From contig OZ026596.1 of assembly GCA_964020085.1 (NCBI GenBank), forward strand, positions 32,405,722-32,469,721: a stretch of DNA of 64,000 nucleotides. The letters run 5' to 3'. This DNA is from Micromussa lordhowensis (Eukaryota; Cnidaria; Anthozoa; Scleractinia; Lobophylliidae). The notes under the pieces were generated by a model. It was not told the origin of the DNA, did not search any database, and saw only the letters and a list, made by a program, of their open reading frames with translations. This document shows positions 34,401 to 44,520 of this stretch, one piece after another. How positions within the stretch are numbered: position 1 is the stretch's first letter; each line of letters starts with the position of its first letter. Made by a program: the position numbers and the translations under genes.

Positions 34401-35383
34401 TTGATTGATTTCCACAAATTTCTCACCATTTCGAAATGGGTAGATTGCTCTCTCCTCCACAGATGCTCCATAGGGGAGGGGGGAGGTGAAATGGGCGTGG
34501 AAGGCAGGCAGGGGCGATGGGAAGAGTGAAGAGGTGGGAGCCTCTTTCAGCTAATGTATCCCGCCGAGTTTCCAGCCTACACGGTCAACGTAGCACGAAA
34601 GAGGTCTCTGCGGAGGAGAGAGTGTAGGTTCCGTGAACCAGAACAATGTGCAGATGAACCATCGCCAATCTAACTGTTTGAGAATTGCCCATTTTGACAA
34701 CTTTTTTGACAATTCTGTTGGTCGAATCAAACGGAATACATCAGATAGTTGTGTGAAAGAGTCAAAAGTGATAACAGTACGGCGCGCATTACGCAACCTG
34801 TCACATGACGACTAATGTTATTATATTTGTTCCTTCCAACCAAAAACAGGTTATTTGGTATCCTAAGCAACAACCTAAGAAGACTCCAATCACGCGCACT
34901 ACGTACGGCAGTCATGACGGTTCCAATGAGGACGCACTTGAAGCTGAAGATTGTGAACATCCACCGCTGACTGGTGATCCTGAGAGCTCAATAGAGGAAG
35001 TAGACAGAGGTGATCCTGAGAGCTCAATAGAGGAAGTAGACAGAGGATCCGTGGAGGAAATGGCTTCCGTGTGTACATTAGTCAGACCAAATTTCGAATT
35101 TCGCGCCAGATTACGCGAAATTCCACTGTACCAGTTGTTTTTCATTGTGTATCAGCTTCTAGCCCTAGCGGTTTTCAGCGTTTTCATATGCGTGAACACG
35201 CAGTCTGCGTGGGAAATGTTCGCGCCAATTGCGGTCGCTGTTGTACTGTTTGGTGCGTTCTTATATCGGAATTACCGCGAGGGGCGGATGCACTTTGCTG
35301 ACGCCATAATGGACTGGGTGAACAGCTGCTGTGGAGATCAACCCGTGCAGTTCACGTGGCTGACACCTGATACAGAAGACTGA
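31460..35383 (+). CDS. PQ-loop repeat membrane protein, copy 2 (complete)
   Basis: Exons are 31460-31912, 33569-33742 and 34850-35383, GT-AG and phase 0, giving 386 residues. It is a predicted SLC66/cystinosin-like transporter: helix 1 ends in VLVPQIW (PQ at 37-38), the second PQ at 150-151 falls exactly at the exon 1/2 junction (FPQ|VILNM), and a seventh helix precedes IQ|VIWYPKQQ. Beyond the normal fold are an acidic linker of about 60 residues, two more helices and a tail ending QFTWLTPDTED that copy 1 has lost. The linker contains a 36-bp in-frame duplication (GDPESSIEEVDR twice). Two-thirds of differences from copy 1 in exon 1 appear conservative or silent on inspection, so both seem to have been under constraint for some time. 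Substrate and compartment are not known. Confidence 0.85.
32823..33409. repeat. Direct repeat pair and C-run in PQ-loop copy 2 intron 1
   Basis: A block of about 175 bases (CTAGTAGCCCCAGGGTCTC through CTTATTGTATTTCAT) occurs at about 32823-33004 and again at 33236-33409, over 90% alike by eye. An 18-base C run lies between them at 33206-33223 and may be unstable or miscounted in assembly. Confidence 0.75.
34448..34622. mobile_element. Small TIR element in PQ-loop copy 2 intron 2
   Basis: CTCTCTCCTCCACAGA at 34448-34463 pairs with TCTGCGGAGGAGAGAG at 34607-34622, 15 of 16 bases. The G-rich body is absent from copy 1. Target duplications are not clear. Confidence 0.55.
34973..35044 (+). repeat. 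In-frame 36-bp tandem duplication in PQ-loop copy 2
   Basis: GGTGATCCTGAGAGCTCAAT and the next 16 bases occur twice in a row (34973-35008, 35009-35044), adding 12 residues to the acidic linker. Copy 1 has one unit. Confidence 0.95.
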
Positions 35384-35598
35384 TGAACAAGGATGTTTTT
35401 TCGTAAATCAAACGAGGGGAAAGTTCTTTGATTGGGACACTAAATGATCGCTGACGACGCATATATATATATATCTTATTAGACGTTTTGGTGTGTAGTA
35501 TCGCTGCATATTTTTACGAGTTGTGCAGTATTTTGACGAGCCCGTATGGCGAGTCAAAATACAAACAACGAGTAAAAATATACAGCGATACTACACAT

Positions 35599-35630
<32 letters not shown>

Positions 35631-35864
35631 GATTTCTTTTCCCAAAATTCTGACTTGCCAAGGTTTTGAACTTCACGCGGCCGAGAGGAATGAGGCGAGT
35701 ACAAATATCTGTTATTTGTACTCGTTTCGCGCGATATTTGTACTATAGGAAGCAGAGTTGGATAATAAAAGTCAAGAACTCGCGCTGCATGGGTATACTT
35801 GGTGGCGCGCGTCGCGAAGAAATTAGACAAGCACGATTTTGACCACAAAGTGAACAGGAAAACG
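35384..35864. repeat. PQ-loop 3' UTR and foldback repeat
   Basis: After the stop there are about 75 bases of 3' UTR and an AT dinucleotide run, then a hairpin with arms of about 68 bases (35475-35543 and 35548-35614). Flanking pieces (AACGATTTCTTTTCCCAAAA, CGAGTACAAATATC) match the reverse complement of the repeat at 890-1195. No polyadenylation signal is evident before the repeat. Confidence 0.7.
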
Positions 35865-35866
35865 AA

Positions 35867-36958
35867 TATTAACTTAGTTGCCCGGTTGCCCTTTGATCGT
35901 ATTAGTCAGTGAATATTGAGTGCTAAGTAGTCCAGCCACTTATCTTAAATTATATAAAAGTTTTAACGTCTATATATGTCGCCGACAATATGTATTATTA
36001 TGATGTATTAATTAACTCATCTACAAAGTTATTTAAAAGTCACATAATAAAAACCTTGCTGACAAGTTTCTTAAGTTCGTTTAAGAGAATGTTGGTTTAT
36101 TATTTCCATCGAAAAAATTGGTATGACATGTCTGCGGTGTATCCAGTCGGCCTGAAATTATCTTTGAACTGCTGAATTGATTTGATTGGCTCAAAATTAA
36201 GGAATCGGTGTTGTTTTATCGATTCTTGTTTAAGTTATGGAATACAATTAAAAGGTCGTAATTCTGCACGTTCTTTTAGCATGGTAAATGGATCACGAAT
36301 AACAGCAAATGGACTCCTAATTCACCTATCATAATTCGAATCGAAGGGTTAACTTAAATTGTACAAGTAATGAAACGAGATCTACGCGCTCACGAGATGA
36401 GACTGGGCAAACGAAATTCGCCGTCTATTGCAGCGCAAACCGGCCAACCTCGATTCAGATCAATGTACGTGACAAACTAAGTGCCTAGGCGATCATGCTA
36501 CGTATCTGGTGATTTTGCATCTGCAAAAAACAAAAAGCCGGGACATAAAAATAATTCTAACACAGTATAAAAATCATATAACAAGGACGTGGGTGCTCGC
36601 CGTACCTTTTAGGGGTTAAAAAGGTGATTTTGGTGTCTCCTAGGGTGTTCAGCCGCAAATGGTCCACACCGGCAGCTTTTGTTTTACCTTTTACAATATT
36701 GATCCAAAAAGATGTGAAAGGAAATATCTGAACATCAACTGATATTTAATTTCGTCTCAGAATTGGTACCTCTTAATGCTGAAAACATTTTCAAGCTACA
36801 CCCACAAAACAGGATCTTGGTACCTCTTAGGGGTTCTCAAATTTTCCCACGATCACCGCCGTCTTGACGGTAGCCCGGAATATTATTGGCACGCGACGTT
36901 AACTTTGGTCACGTACATTGTTTCGAATCAACGTTGATCAATATACTTGATTTTCATG
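35867..36958. other. Unit 1 leader, non-coding
   Basis: Matches 45728-46834 and 61057-62160. It has recurring GGTACCTCTTA and AAAAAGGTGATTTTGTTG-like strings but no shared open frame. A 25-base stretch present in units 2 and 3 (AGGAGACARGGTAGTCCTTT and five more) is missing here. Confidence 0.5.
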
Positions 36959-37017
36959 TGACGTCATTACCGACATGTTTTTTTTCTTCATTAGTTAGTC
37001 CATCCAACATGGCCGCC
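36959..37017. promoter_or_regulatory. CRE plus YY1-like block, unit 1
   Basis: A perfect CRE, TGACGTCA, at 36959-36966 is followed 38 bases later by CAACATGGCCGCC at 37005-37017, one base from the YY1 core. It could be a TATA-less start region. The ATG in the motif opens a frame of only 25 codons here. Confidence 0.45.
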
Positions 37018-37807
37018 ACGCTTTCGCTATTTGAATCTGTTGGATTTGGGTTGCAGCTGCAATTTGCACCGCTGTATCAAGCCTAATAACAGTCAATCTC
37101 CTTCACGCCCTGTGTTTCTTGCTATCTTCAGGCAAATTAACACTCTGAATTAAGACAACACATTAGAATTACGAGCCCCTGGCGATTGGTTGAGAAAATC
37201 ATTTTATTATTTGCAAGTTGCTTTTACTATTTACATTTGCTTCCTTTTATTATTTACAATATCACGAAAGGAGCCCATTTACTCTTATTTTGTTCTATAT
37301 ACAAAGTCATATTTCTCTTGATCGTGTCAGTGACCAAGTAAACTTGGCTCTTTGTATTGCTCCACAGATGAATAACTTCTCACGTCTTGTCACTGAATGA
37401 TTTGAAGTAGAGTACTCGCTTCCATGCATGCAGCTTTGCTCTATACAAATTTGTCTTGATTCTGCCTTTACTCTCAGATCCTGTATTTATATTAACTCGC
37501 TACGAATTAACCTCTTATTGCATCGTCTTGTCAGAGGTAGCTTTAATATTTTTAGGAACTACTATTTCTTCCACTTCTTCTACTTCTACTTCCTTCTGTA
37601 TAACTACTTCCTCAGTCCAAACGAACACCTTGGCACTACAGATACGCATATATGATTAAAAAGGGTAGGTTTACATGGTTTCAGCCGTCGTTTAAAATGT
37701 TGAAAAACCTGAATAAGTTTAGAAAACGACAATGTCATCACATAGAGCAATGCATTTGGCTTTGTACAATCCAATCCGGCAGTTCCGCTTTCTCAGCCTA
37801 TTATTCA

Positions 37808-38743
37808 CTAACCGAAAGCTTTGCTCAGTTTTGCAAGTGTTTTTCGCAGTATGTTCATAACAGCGCGTCGGACGGGTCTTAACTTCCAGCAGTAGATAAC
37901 AGGGTTTAAAGATGAATTGAATAACACCAGGGTCCATGTATAAATTGTGGACACCTTTGTTTGGGCATTTGATCCATGTAATGCAATGAAAGCCAAACTA
38001 AAACTGTGCGGTAAATAACATAACAAAAACACGAGAAATACATAGAATGTACCGATTGCAGATTTTCTGGCGCTGGCCATACTTGCGGCCATTTCACCAT
38101 TCTGTGCTACTTGCAGGCCTTGAATGTGATGTTTGTGTCGTCGCACGGCCAAATAAATCCTGAAATATAGGCAGGCTGAAACCACGTAACATATTACCCC
38201 ATTAATAGCAAAAACCACGTAAGTAATATCGGTAGAGACCAACAACCTGAATAAAGCAAAAATTACGCTCAGTATCCACAGCAAGACTACCACAGCAACA
38301 GCACGCTTGTGAGTCACAAGTTCCTGGTATCTGAGATGAAGATGAATTGCCAAGAACCTGTCTACACTTAGAGCTGCGATACCGAAAAACGAAGCTTTAG
38401 ACAACGAGTTGGTGATAAACGTAAATGCGGTATAGGCAGCACAAGTTGGATAGATTTCCATATTTTGCTTTAGCCATTTGATCAGAAATGCGATGTTAAA
38501 GGGATGGCACAGTAAACCAACTCCTAGGTCAGTAAAAGTAAGACTAAGAAGCAATGTTCTTAGAGGTTTTGGCAAGGAGGAAGTTTTTCTTAACGCCTGG
38601 ATTGTGACGCTGTTCAAGACGATGGCGGTAATGGTTAGGAGAACGTTCAAGACACAGCTGTCGATGTACCATGGATAGAAATCTTCAACCTCGGTGCTAG
38701 TGAACTGGTATATCAGCAATTCTTTACAGAGAGGATTTCTCAT
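37808..38743 (-). CDS. Class A (rhodopsin-like) orphan GPCR, array copy 1
   Basis: Single exon, 311 residues from the ATG at 38743; longer frames upstream lack an ATG. It should be a plasma-membrane receptor coupling to G proteins. Visible class A landmarks: Asn44 in helix 1, Asp72 in helix 2 (TDLG), Cys101 before helix 3, DRF (128-130) in place of DRY, Trp156 in helix 4, CYLP (242-245) in helix 6 with Tyr replacing the usual Trp, and NPVIY (280-284) in helix 7. The second extracellular loop is very short and has no Cys, and helix 5 has no Pro. These traits recall the melanocortin/EDG/cannabinoid/adenosine (MECA) group, as do many expanded cnidarian receptors. The ligand is unknown. About 10-15 residues differ from copies 2 and 3 (for example Phe14 where they have Pro). 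Confidence 0.88.
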   Translation of the reverse strand: MRNPLCKELLIYQFTSTEVEDFYPWYIDSCVLNVLLTITAIVLNSVTIQALRKTSSLPKPLRTLLLSLTFTDLGVGLLCHPFNIAFLIKWLKQNMEIYPTCAAYTAFTFITNSLSKASFFGIAALSVDRFLAIHLHLRYQELVTHKRAVAVVVLLWILSVIFALFRLLVSTDITYVVFAINGVICYVVSACLYFRIYLAVRRHKHHIQGLQVAQNGEMAASMASARKSAIGTFYVFLVFLLCYLPHSFSLAFIALHGSNAQTKVSTIYTWTLVLFNSSLNPVIYCWKLRPVRRAVMNILRKTLAKLSKAFG

Positions 38744-39597
38744 GACCTTGAATTGCAGGTTCAACAATACCAAACGTCTCACTAAGTTTCCCAACTCAGC
38801 AATAAGATGCTTACTTCAGGAACGTTTTCCCTGTCATCTCATGACAGTTAGATGAAAGCCGTCGATACTCTTAGATGTCAACCGGATCATCATCCAGAAT
38901 ATTAGAGTGTTTTTATTTGTTTGTGTAGGCGTACAATATTTATTCATAAATGCTGTATTTGACGTCGTCCCAAGTTCAATGACCTTGAAAGACTGACATT
39001 TGGTGATGTTTTTGATTTCTGTGACCAGTATTTAGCTAACGATGTACCACAGATAGAAGTCTTCAACCTCGATACCGGTGGGCTGATATATCAGTAGCTC
39101 GTTACAGAGACCATGTTTCATGACTTTGAATTGTTTCACAAGAAAAGGTTACCCGGCCAGAAGCTGCGTCAGCACAGCAATAAGATACTGTCGTGATCTT
39201 TTATATTCACTCACAAATTAGTTCTTGTTCCTCTTGTGTAGGTGCTCAAACAGCTGCCAGGCAATGGGAAATAGTATCACTTCAGGTTTTAGAGCAAATG
39301 CCAATAAACACTGTGGGTGAATAATTCGACGCAAGTGAAAATGCACTTTTTCTTCCTTGAATAATGATCTGGAAAAACAGACATGTGATACTTTGTTATT
39401 AAAATACCGTATTCCGTCGATTAAACCCGCCGCCACCCTTGATTAAGCGCCCAAATATGGAGCTAGCATATGTAAACCCCCTCTATCATTAAAAAGTAGT
39501 CGAAATGACTGTATGAAGTAAGAGAAGGCCGGATAACTCGAAGTTTCTTCGTTGAATCGTGGCGACTGACAAGGAAAAAACCTGAATTTGAAATAAC
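38744..39597. other. GPCR 5' flank, unit 1
   Basis: It holds the receptor 5' UTR, the N-terminal remnant at 39040-39137, and a TE-end-like string TCGATTAAACCCGCCGCC near 39416 followed by GATTAAGCGCCC. The homologous region of unit 2 (48793-49670) is nearly identical. The promoter cannot be located. Confidence 0.4.
39040..39137 (-). pseudogene. GPCR N-terminal remnant, unit 1
   Basis: About 100 bases match the first 30 or so codons of the receptor (compare 38665-38755), including the YQPT.IEVED-like region, but with substitutions and a stop, and nothing beyond helix 1. It is a trace of an older tandem receptor just upstream of the live one. Confidence 0.65.
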
Positions 39598-39599
39598 TG

Positions 39600-39910
39600 G
39601 GTTTAAATGGTAGTAATGTTCCTTTACTCTTTTACTACAACTAACTGAGTAAATATTCCATATCCATTAAACTTGTGGAAAGCTGGTGCCTCTAAGTTTG
39701 CTTCCCTGCTGCTTAGACAGACAGAAAAAAAGTGCAAAAGCAATTGTTATTGTGTTAGGATACAAACACTATGGCGCTTAATGGTTTATTTGGTATTAAT
39801 ATTCCTTTACTCTCAAGACAACCAACTGAGTGAAAATTTCATATCCATTTAACACTTGGAAACCAGGTGCCTCTAAATCTGCTCCCCTCTTACTTAAAGA
39901 CAGACAGTTA
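39600..39910. repeat. Imperfect direct repeats, unit 1
   Basis: Two blocks of about 125 bases, at 39600-39725 and 39785-39910, share GGTGCCTCTAA, CATATCCATT and TTAGACAGACAG-like strings. Unit 2 has the same pair at about 49675-49790 and 49855-49975. Confidence 0.6.
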
Positions 39911-40594
39911 TGATACAAGCGCTAAGTTTAGAGGATACATATCTTCCCGTAATCAGGGTTAGCCCAATTGGTGTGAATCGGCTAGGAGAGAAATAAAACT
40001 GTATAGATTAAAAAAGATGGTCTACATATGCGGATGAAAATTTGTGAAAAGAGCCTCGGGTACCAACTGATTGAAGTTCTTTACCCTAAATCGTGCCAGT
40101 GAATATTCAGTATCAAGTGCACTTTATTCCAGCCACTTTTCCGCTTCATAAAAACAAAATAAACGGGTTATTCTAAAATGCCGATTTTATGGCAATAATG
40201 AGCTACTTCTATGAAACTATACCAAGTGCAGTCTAATAGGAATCAAGGCTGGCAAGATTTCTAAAGAATATGTTAACTTTTACCGCTCAATCACTTCATG
40301 TGTAAAATTTTCCTCAAAGGACATCATTTCTTCCATGGCGATGCTGGTGAAAATCAAAACATGTTAAATTCCGTCTAATCCTCTTGCTGGCGAGCTTTAG
40401 TCCAGTTGATTTCAATAGAATATGGAAATTTCCATGAGTCCTCATGAACTACACACAAAGGAACCTAGAAATCTCCATCTACCTTCATGCACAACACATG
40501 TCAGTGTACAAGGAGATTTTTATTTAATTTCAAGAGCTCCAAATGTAAAGGAACAAGGAAATGAAAATTTCCATATACCTTAGGGTGACACCTA

Positions 40595-40880
40595 AAATGT
40601 TAAGGTGGCAATGGGAGTTGACATGAATTTAAGTGAACTTTTAGGAAGTTTAGAGAGGGATTTAAAGGAAAAACGTTTTGGAACACCACCAGACAGTTGA
40701 ACGCCCCCGAAATGGCACCCCAGGTTGGCGGACAACTGTTTGGTGTACGTCTACCAACTTTTTAACTTCAAATACTAACTTTAAACAACATCAAATCTTC
40801 AAAATGTCCTATTTCCATAAATCTTACTAATCCTTTGAGAAAAACTATTTATCCCCAAATGTACCCACAAATCACTAGAA
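40595..40880 (-). repeat. Dispersed repeat, reverse copy, unit 1
   Basis: Reverse complement of the 21800-22085 repeat: TAATCCTTTGAGAAAAACTA, TATTTCCATAAATCTTACT and GGTGTACGTCTACC match across. The unit 2 copy is at about 50880-51140. Confidence 0.65.
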
Positions 40881-41225
40881 AAATTACAAACGAAAACGCA
40901 ACCAAACAAAAGGTTTAATGAGCAGAACAATGGCTGTGCAAATGCGTTTTAACTCTTTGTACATTTCTTAGCTGTCCTCTGCAAAACAACAACTTGAAAT
41001 GATTAAATTCTGCGTATTTTGGGGATCGGCGGCGGCTAAGTTTTCGTATTTTAATTCGGAATTCAACGCTGGCATTACACATTTAGCTTGAGTATGTTCT
41101 GAGAGAGATCGGTGCACTGAACAAGTCTATACAGCTGCCGATTTCAAAGGTAAAATATAAACTATCTTTTGCTGGATGTCGTCCTTGGCGTCGCCGTCGC
41201 CATTGCTTAAGGTCCCTAATATAGA

Positions 41226-41508
41226 TTAGCCAGCTGTTTCAGTTTCGATGATGGACATCTCAGCGGAGATACTTGAATCGTTCTGTTTGCTACCAGTTTG
41301 TGGTTTGGTTTTTCTGACCGCTAACAGACTCTCTTGTATCTTTTGGACTTGCGAAGTGAGCTTCGAAAGCGCATCTTGTACCTCAGTTAACTGCTCCGCG
41401 ATCAACGGTAAGCTACAGGTTGTCTTGTTACCTAATGAATAAATCAAATGATGAAGAAACATCAGATTCAAAAATTGATGATTCAATCAATTCTTTTTCC
41501 ACTTCCAT
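41226..41508 (-). CDS. Small coiled-coil reading frame, unit 1 (gene status uncertain)
   Basis: Two overlapping minus-strand frames. One starts at ATG 41508 (MEVEKELIESSIFES...) and stops at 41428. The other, in the next frame, runs to 41226 and holds a heptad-rich stretch (LTEVQDALSKLTSQVQKIQ) and a Ser/Glu-rich end. They meet at CATTAG|GTAACA, which could be a splice acceptor for the second or a donor for the first. No family is recognised. The copy in unit 2 keeps both frames with only a few substitutions and an in-frame 6-bp deletion, which suggests coding constraint. It could be a real last exon, or a gene broken by a one-base shift before duplication. Confidence 0.35.
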
Positions 41509-43534
41509 GCTGGAGAATTGGAAGATTACTTCTCCTTTTCAGAAGGTAATGCAATTGCGAAGATTGAAATAAGTCCTCAAGTACTTCAGGAAAATTTCTA
41601 ATCTTGATGAGTCATTTGAAATACAGAAACAATTCTAAACCTTTCGAGCAAGATTTTCCTAGACTCCACCAGATCCTTTTTACAGACTCTACTCCCAGAT
41701 ACAAATGTGCGAAGTAGTTTTTGGAGGTCAGATATGTCAATCAATAGATTTTTTTCTGTTTCATTTGTTACTTTCTATGCAGTTTACGGAAACCTAACCA
41801 AATCTTCCATTTATTGCGTTTATTAATACGAAAGATTTACTTTGGTTTCTGTGAACAATTGCATGTACGTAGTGACTTCACGACATTTTGCTGTCATTCC
41901 TTGTTATAGAAAAAGACTACAGGTTTTGGCTGCTTTTGTCAATTTTTGAAGAAAAAATTCTTTCTCTCTTGTTTTTTTGCACCAATCTTGCCAGCAATTT
42001 CCATAATTTTCAGTGATCTAGCCTTTCGTTCTCCTTAATACACGTAAGTTGCTTAATCACGGTGGAAGCACACAAGGTTTAGCTTATAAGGTTGTTTTCA
42101 GGTATTCCACAATGAAAAAGGAAAAGTTCGAAAAAAACAACGGTGAAACATCTAATATGAATATTAATACCTTTATAAAAAATAATTATTAACATTTAAA
42201 TTTAAACCATTACGATGATTCTAAAGCTGCATTCCTATACATAACAAAAGGCTTAATTCAAGTAACAAGCTTATTTAAGATTTTAAAAAAGTGACGACAT
42301 TTACAATGGATGAGTTCTTCGGAGTAAAACTAACTTGAACCTATAGATTTGACAAATTAATTATTACTAACCAAAGTTTGTTTTTATAATACACCCCAGT
42401 AGATTATTAACAACATTGGGATATACACTGATTGACTATTTAGGCCGTAAGTATCACCCATGGTCTTAGAATTATATAAGGAAAATTCCCAAAAGTAGTC
42501 GCAAATAATCTTAATAATCTTATATAAGCTGGAAAATCTTCGGAAATATTGAAGTCATCTTCGGCAACCTTCAAGTTATCTTTGGAAGTCGTTTAATTCA
42601 ACTATGTTCGGAGGCTTTCGATGAGCTTCGGTATCTTCAAAAAACCTCTGATTTGTCGAAAATATTGCATTTACTTCCTGCTAACTTCGGAAATCTTTGT
42701 AATTTGTACTCGCAACATAATTTGTTCATTGATGTTACAGGCAAGCTTTACTCCTTTTTAGCTAGTTAGAATACAGTAATTTTTTACAGGTGTGTTATTA
42801 TTACAGAGATGTTTTTCGTGCTAGTTAATAATAAGTGCTAAGGAAACCAAACACTTGTATTAAAAGTTTTTGTCGATATCCATTTGTGTGTACTTACTAA
42901 CTTAGATAGAGAGCTCGCTCTCTCGAAAAGGCTTACGTGTTAAGCTGTTCTAAACAGTAACACGCAACTAAACAAAGCAGTATAAAGCACATTTTCAGTT
43001 TAGATGTTTTCATGTTATTTTTTTCTTAACATCATGGGAAGAGTTTGCGTTAGAAACAAGACCATATCACGCTTAGTTACGATACACTATTTGACGCAGA
43101 TGTTTAGAAGTCAGCAAAAGTGTGCCAAGAATTCGGTATCTTGTCAGTCAAGAGTGAAGTACAAGAGATAAATAACTCTTAGCTTCCTTTGTTTCTTCCA
43201 AATTCTGTCTCCACTCTTAGATCTCGCTGCCAATAACTTCCTGTAAAGAACACTTAGAGTTTAGAACGCCTAAAAATGCATGAGCACTTCCAACACTTTA
43301 ATCGCCAAGCGTTCAAAGAGGAATTGCTTATTTCTTTTTCTTCCTCATTGACTTCTTTTCCATCCTCCTCTTTCTTCACCAAAGGAGCATTTTAGCATTA
43401 TAAATACGGATAAAGGTTTTTGCTTAATATGTTAACATGCTTTCCTAAAATTAAAATGTTACACGACAAACGATAAGTTTAGATAACGACAAACGAAGCA
43501 ACGATTTTTGCTTTGCTTAATGCAGCTCTCTGCT
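41509..43534. other. Unit 1 non-coding stretch
   Basis: Up to 42928 it matches unit 2 (52755-54206); 42929-43534 is private to unit 1. The site equivalent to the CRE at 53120 reads TGACTTCA (41873-41880) and the YY1-like segment is deleted. I see no gene. Confidence 0.45.
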
Positions 43535-44515
43535 ACTATTCACTTAGTCAAAGTACTAGCAAGCCCTCCTCAGTTGTAACTTGAAAATGTATTTCGCAGC
43601 TTGTCGCGCGTCGGACGGGTCTTATCTTCCAGCAGTAAATAACAGGGCTTAAAGATGAATTATATGATAATATCATCAGAGTCCATGCATAAATTGCGGA
43701 CACCTTCGCAGGCATATTTGATCCATACATTGCAATGAAAGCCAGGCTAAAACTGTGCAGTAAAAAACAAACAAAAACACGAGATGTACGTAAAATGCAC
43801 CGACTGCAGATTTGCGGGCTCTTGCAACATTTGCTGCCATTTCGCCATTCTGTGCTACTTGTTGTATAAATACGGGTAAAGGTTTTTGATTAATAAGTTA
43901 GAGTCCATGCGTAAATTGTGGACACCTTCGCAGGCATATTTGATCCATACATTGAAATGAAAGCCAGACTAAAACTGTGCGGTAAGAAAGAAAAACACGA
44001 GAAGCACGAGATATACGTAAAATGCACCGACTGCCGATAGATTTGCGTTCACTACTGCCACTATAAAAAATTCACTTAGCCAAAGTACTAGCAAGCCCTC
44101 CTCAGTTGTGACTTGGATGCAGATGAATTGCCAAGAATCCATCTACACATAGTTATGCATGACGCCGAAAAACGAAGCAGACAGCAAGAAAGTGGTGAAC
44201 GTAAATATGGTATAGGCAGCACAACTTGGATATAAAAAATGCGATGTTAAATTAAAAGGATGGCACAGTAAACCAACACCAAGGTCAGTAAAAGACTCAG
44301 AAGCAATATGTTCTTAGAGGTTTTGGCAATGAGGACGCTTCAACGCCTGGATTGTGACGCTGTTAAAGACAATGGCGGTAATGGTTAGTAGACGTTTAAG
44401 ACACAGCTATCGATGTACCATGGATAGAAATCTTCAACTTCGGTATTAGTGGGCTGGTAAAGCAGCAATTCTTTACAGAGAGGATTATTCATGACCTTGA
44501 ATTGCTTTAATGATA
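43535..44515 (-). pseudogene. Decayed GPCR pseudogene, unit 1
   Basis: Reading leftward, it matches the N-terminus and helices 1-3 of the live receptors (44515-44110), lacks the helix 4-5 region, then shows helices 6-7 twice in damaged form (about 43865-44040 and 43535-43860). One 60-codon piece still reads NSSLSPVIYCWKIRPVRRA, with Ser for Asn in NPxxY. Frameshifts, stops and a small insertion show loss of function. It is more divergent from the three intact receptors than they are from one another. Confidence 0.85.
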
Positions 44516-44520
44516 ATAAA

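Noticed and set aside
37908..38100. Minus-strand frame inside GPCR copy 1 and its equivalents in copies 2 and 3 (MVKWPQVWPAPENL...)
   Set aside because: It overlaps the receptor in another frame and is conserved only because the receptor DNA is.
38744..38794. Longer N-terminus of the GPCRs (17 more residues, e.g. GNLVRRLVLLNLQ)
   Set aside because: That extension lacks an ATG in all three copies (it opens at TTG). The ATG at 38743, 48792 and 63945 is shared.
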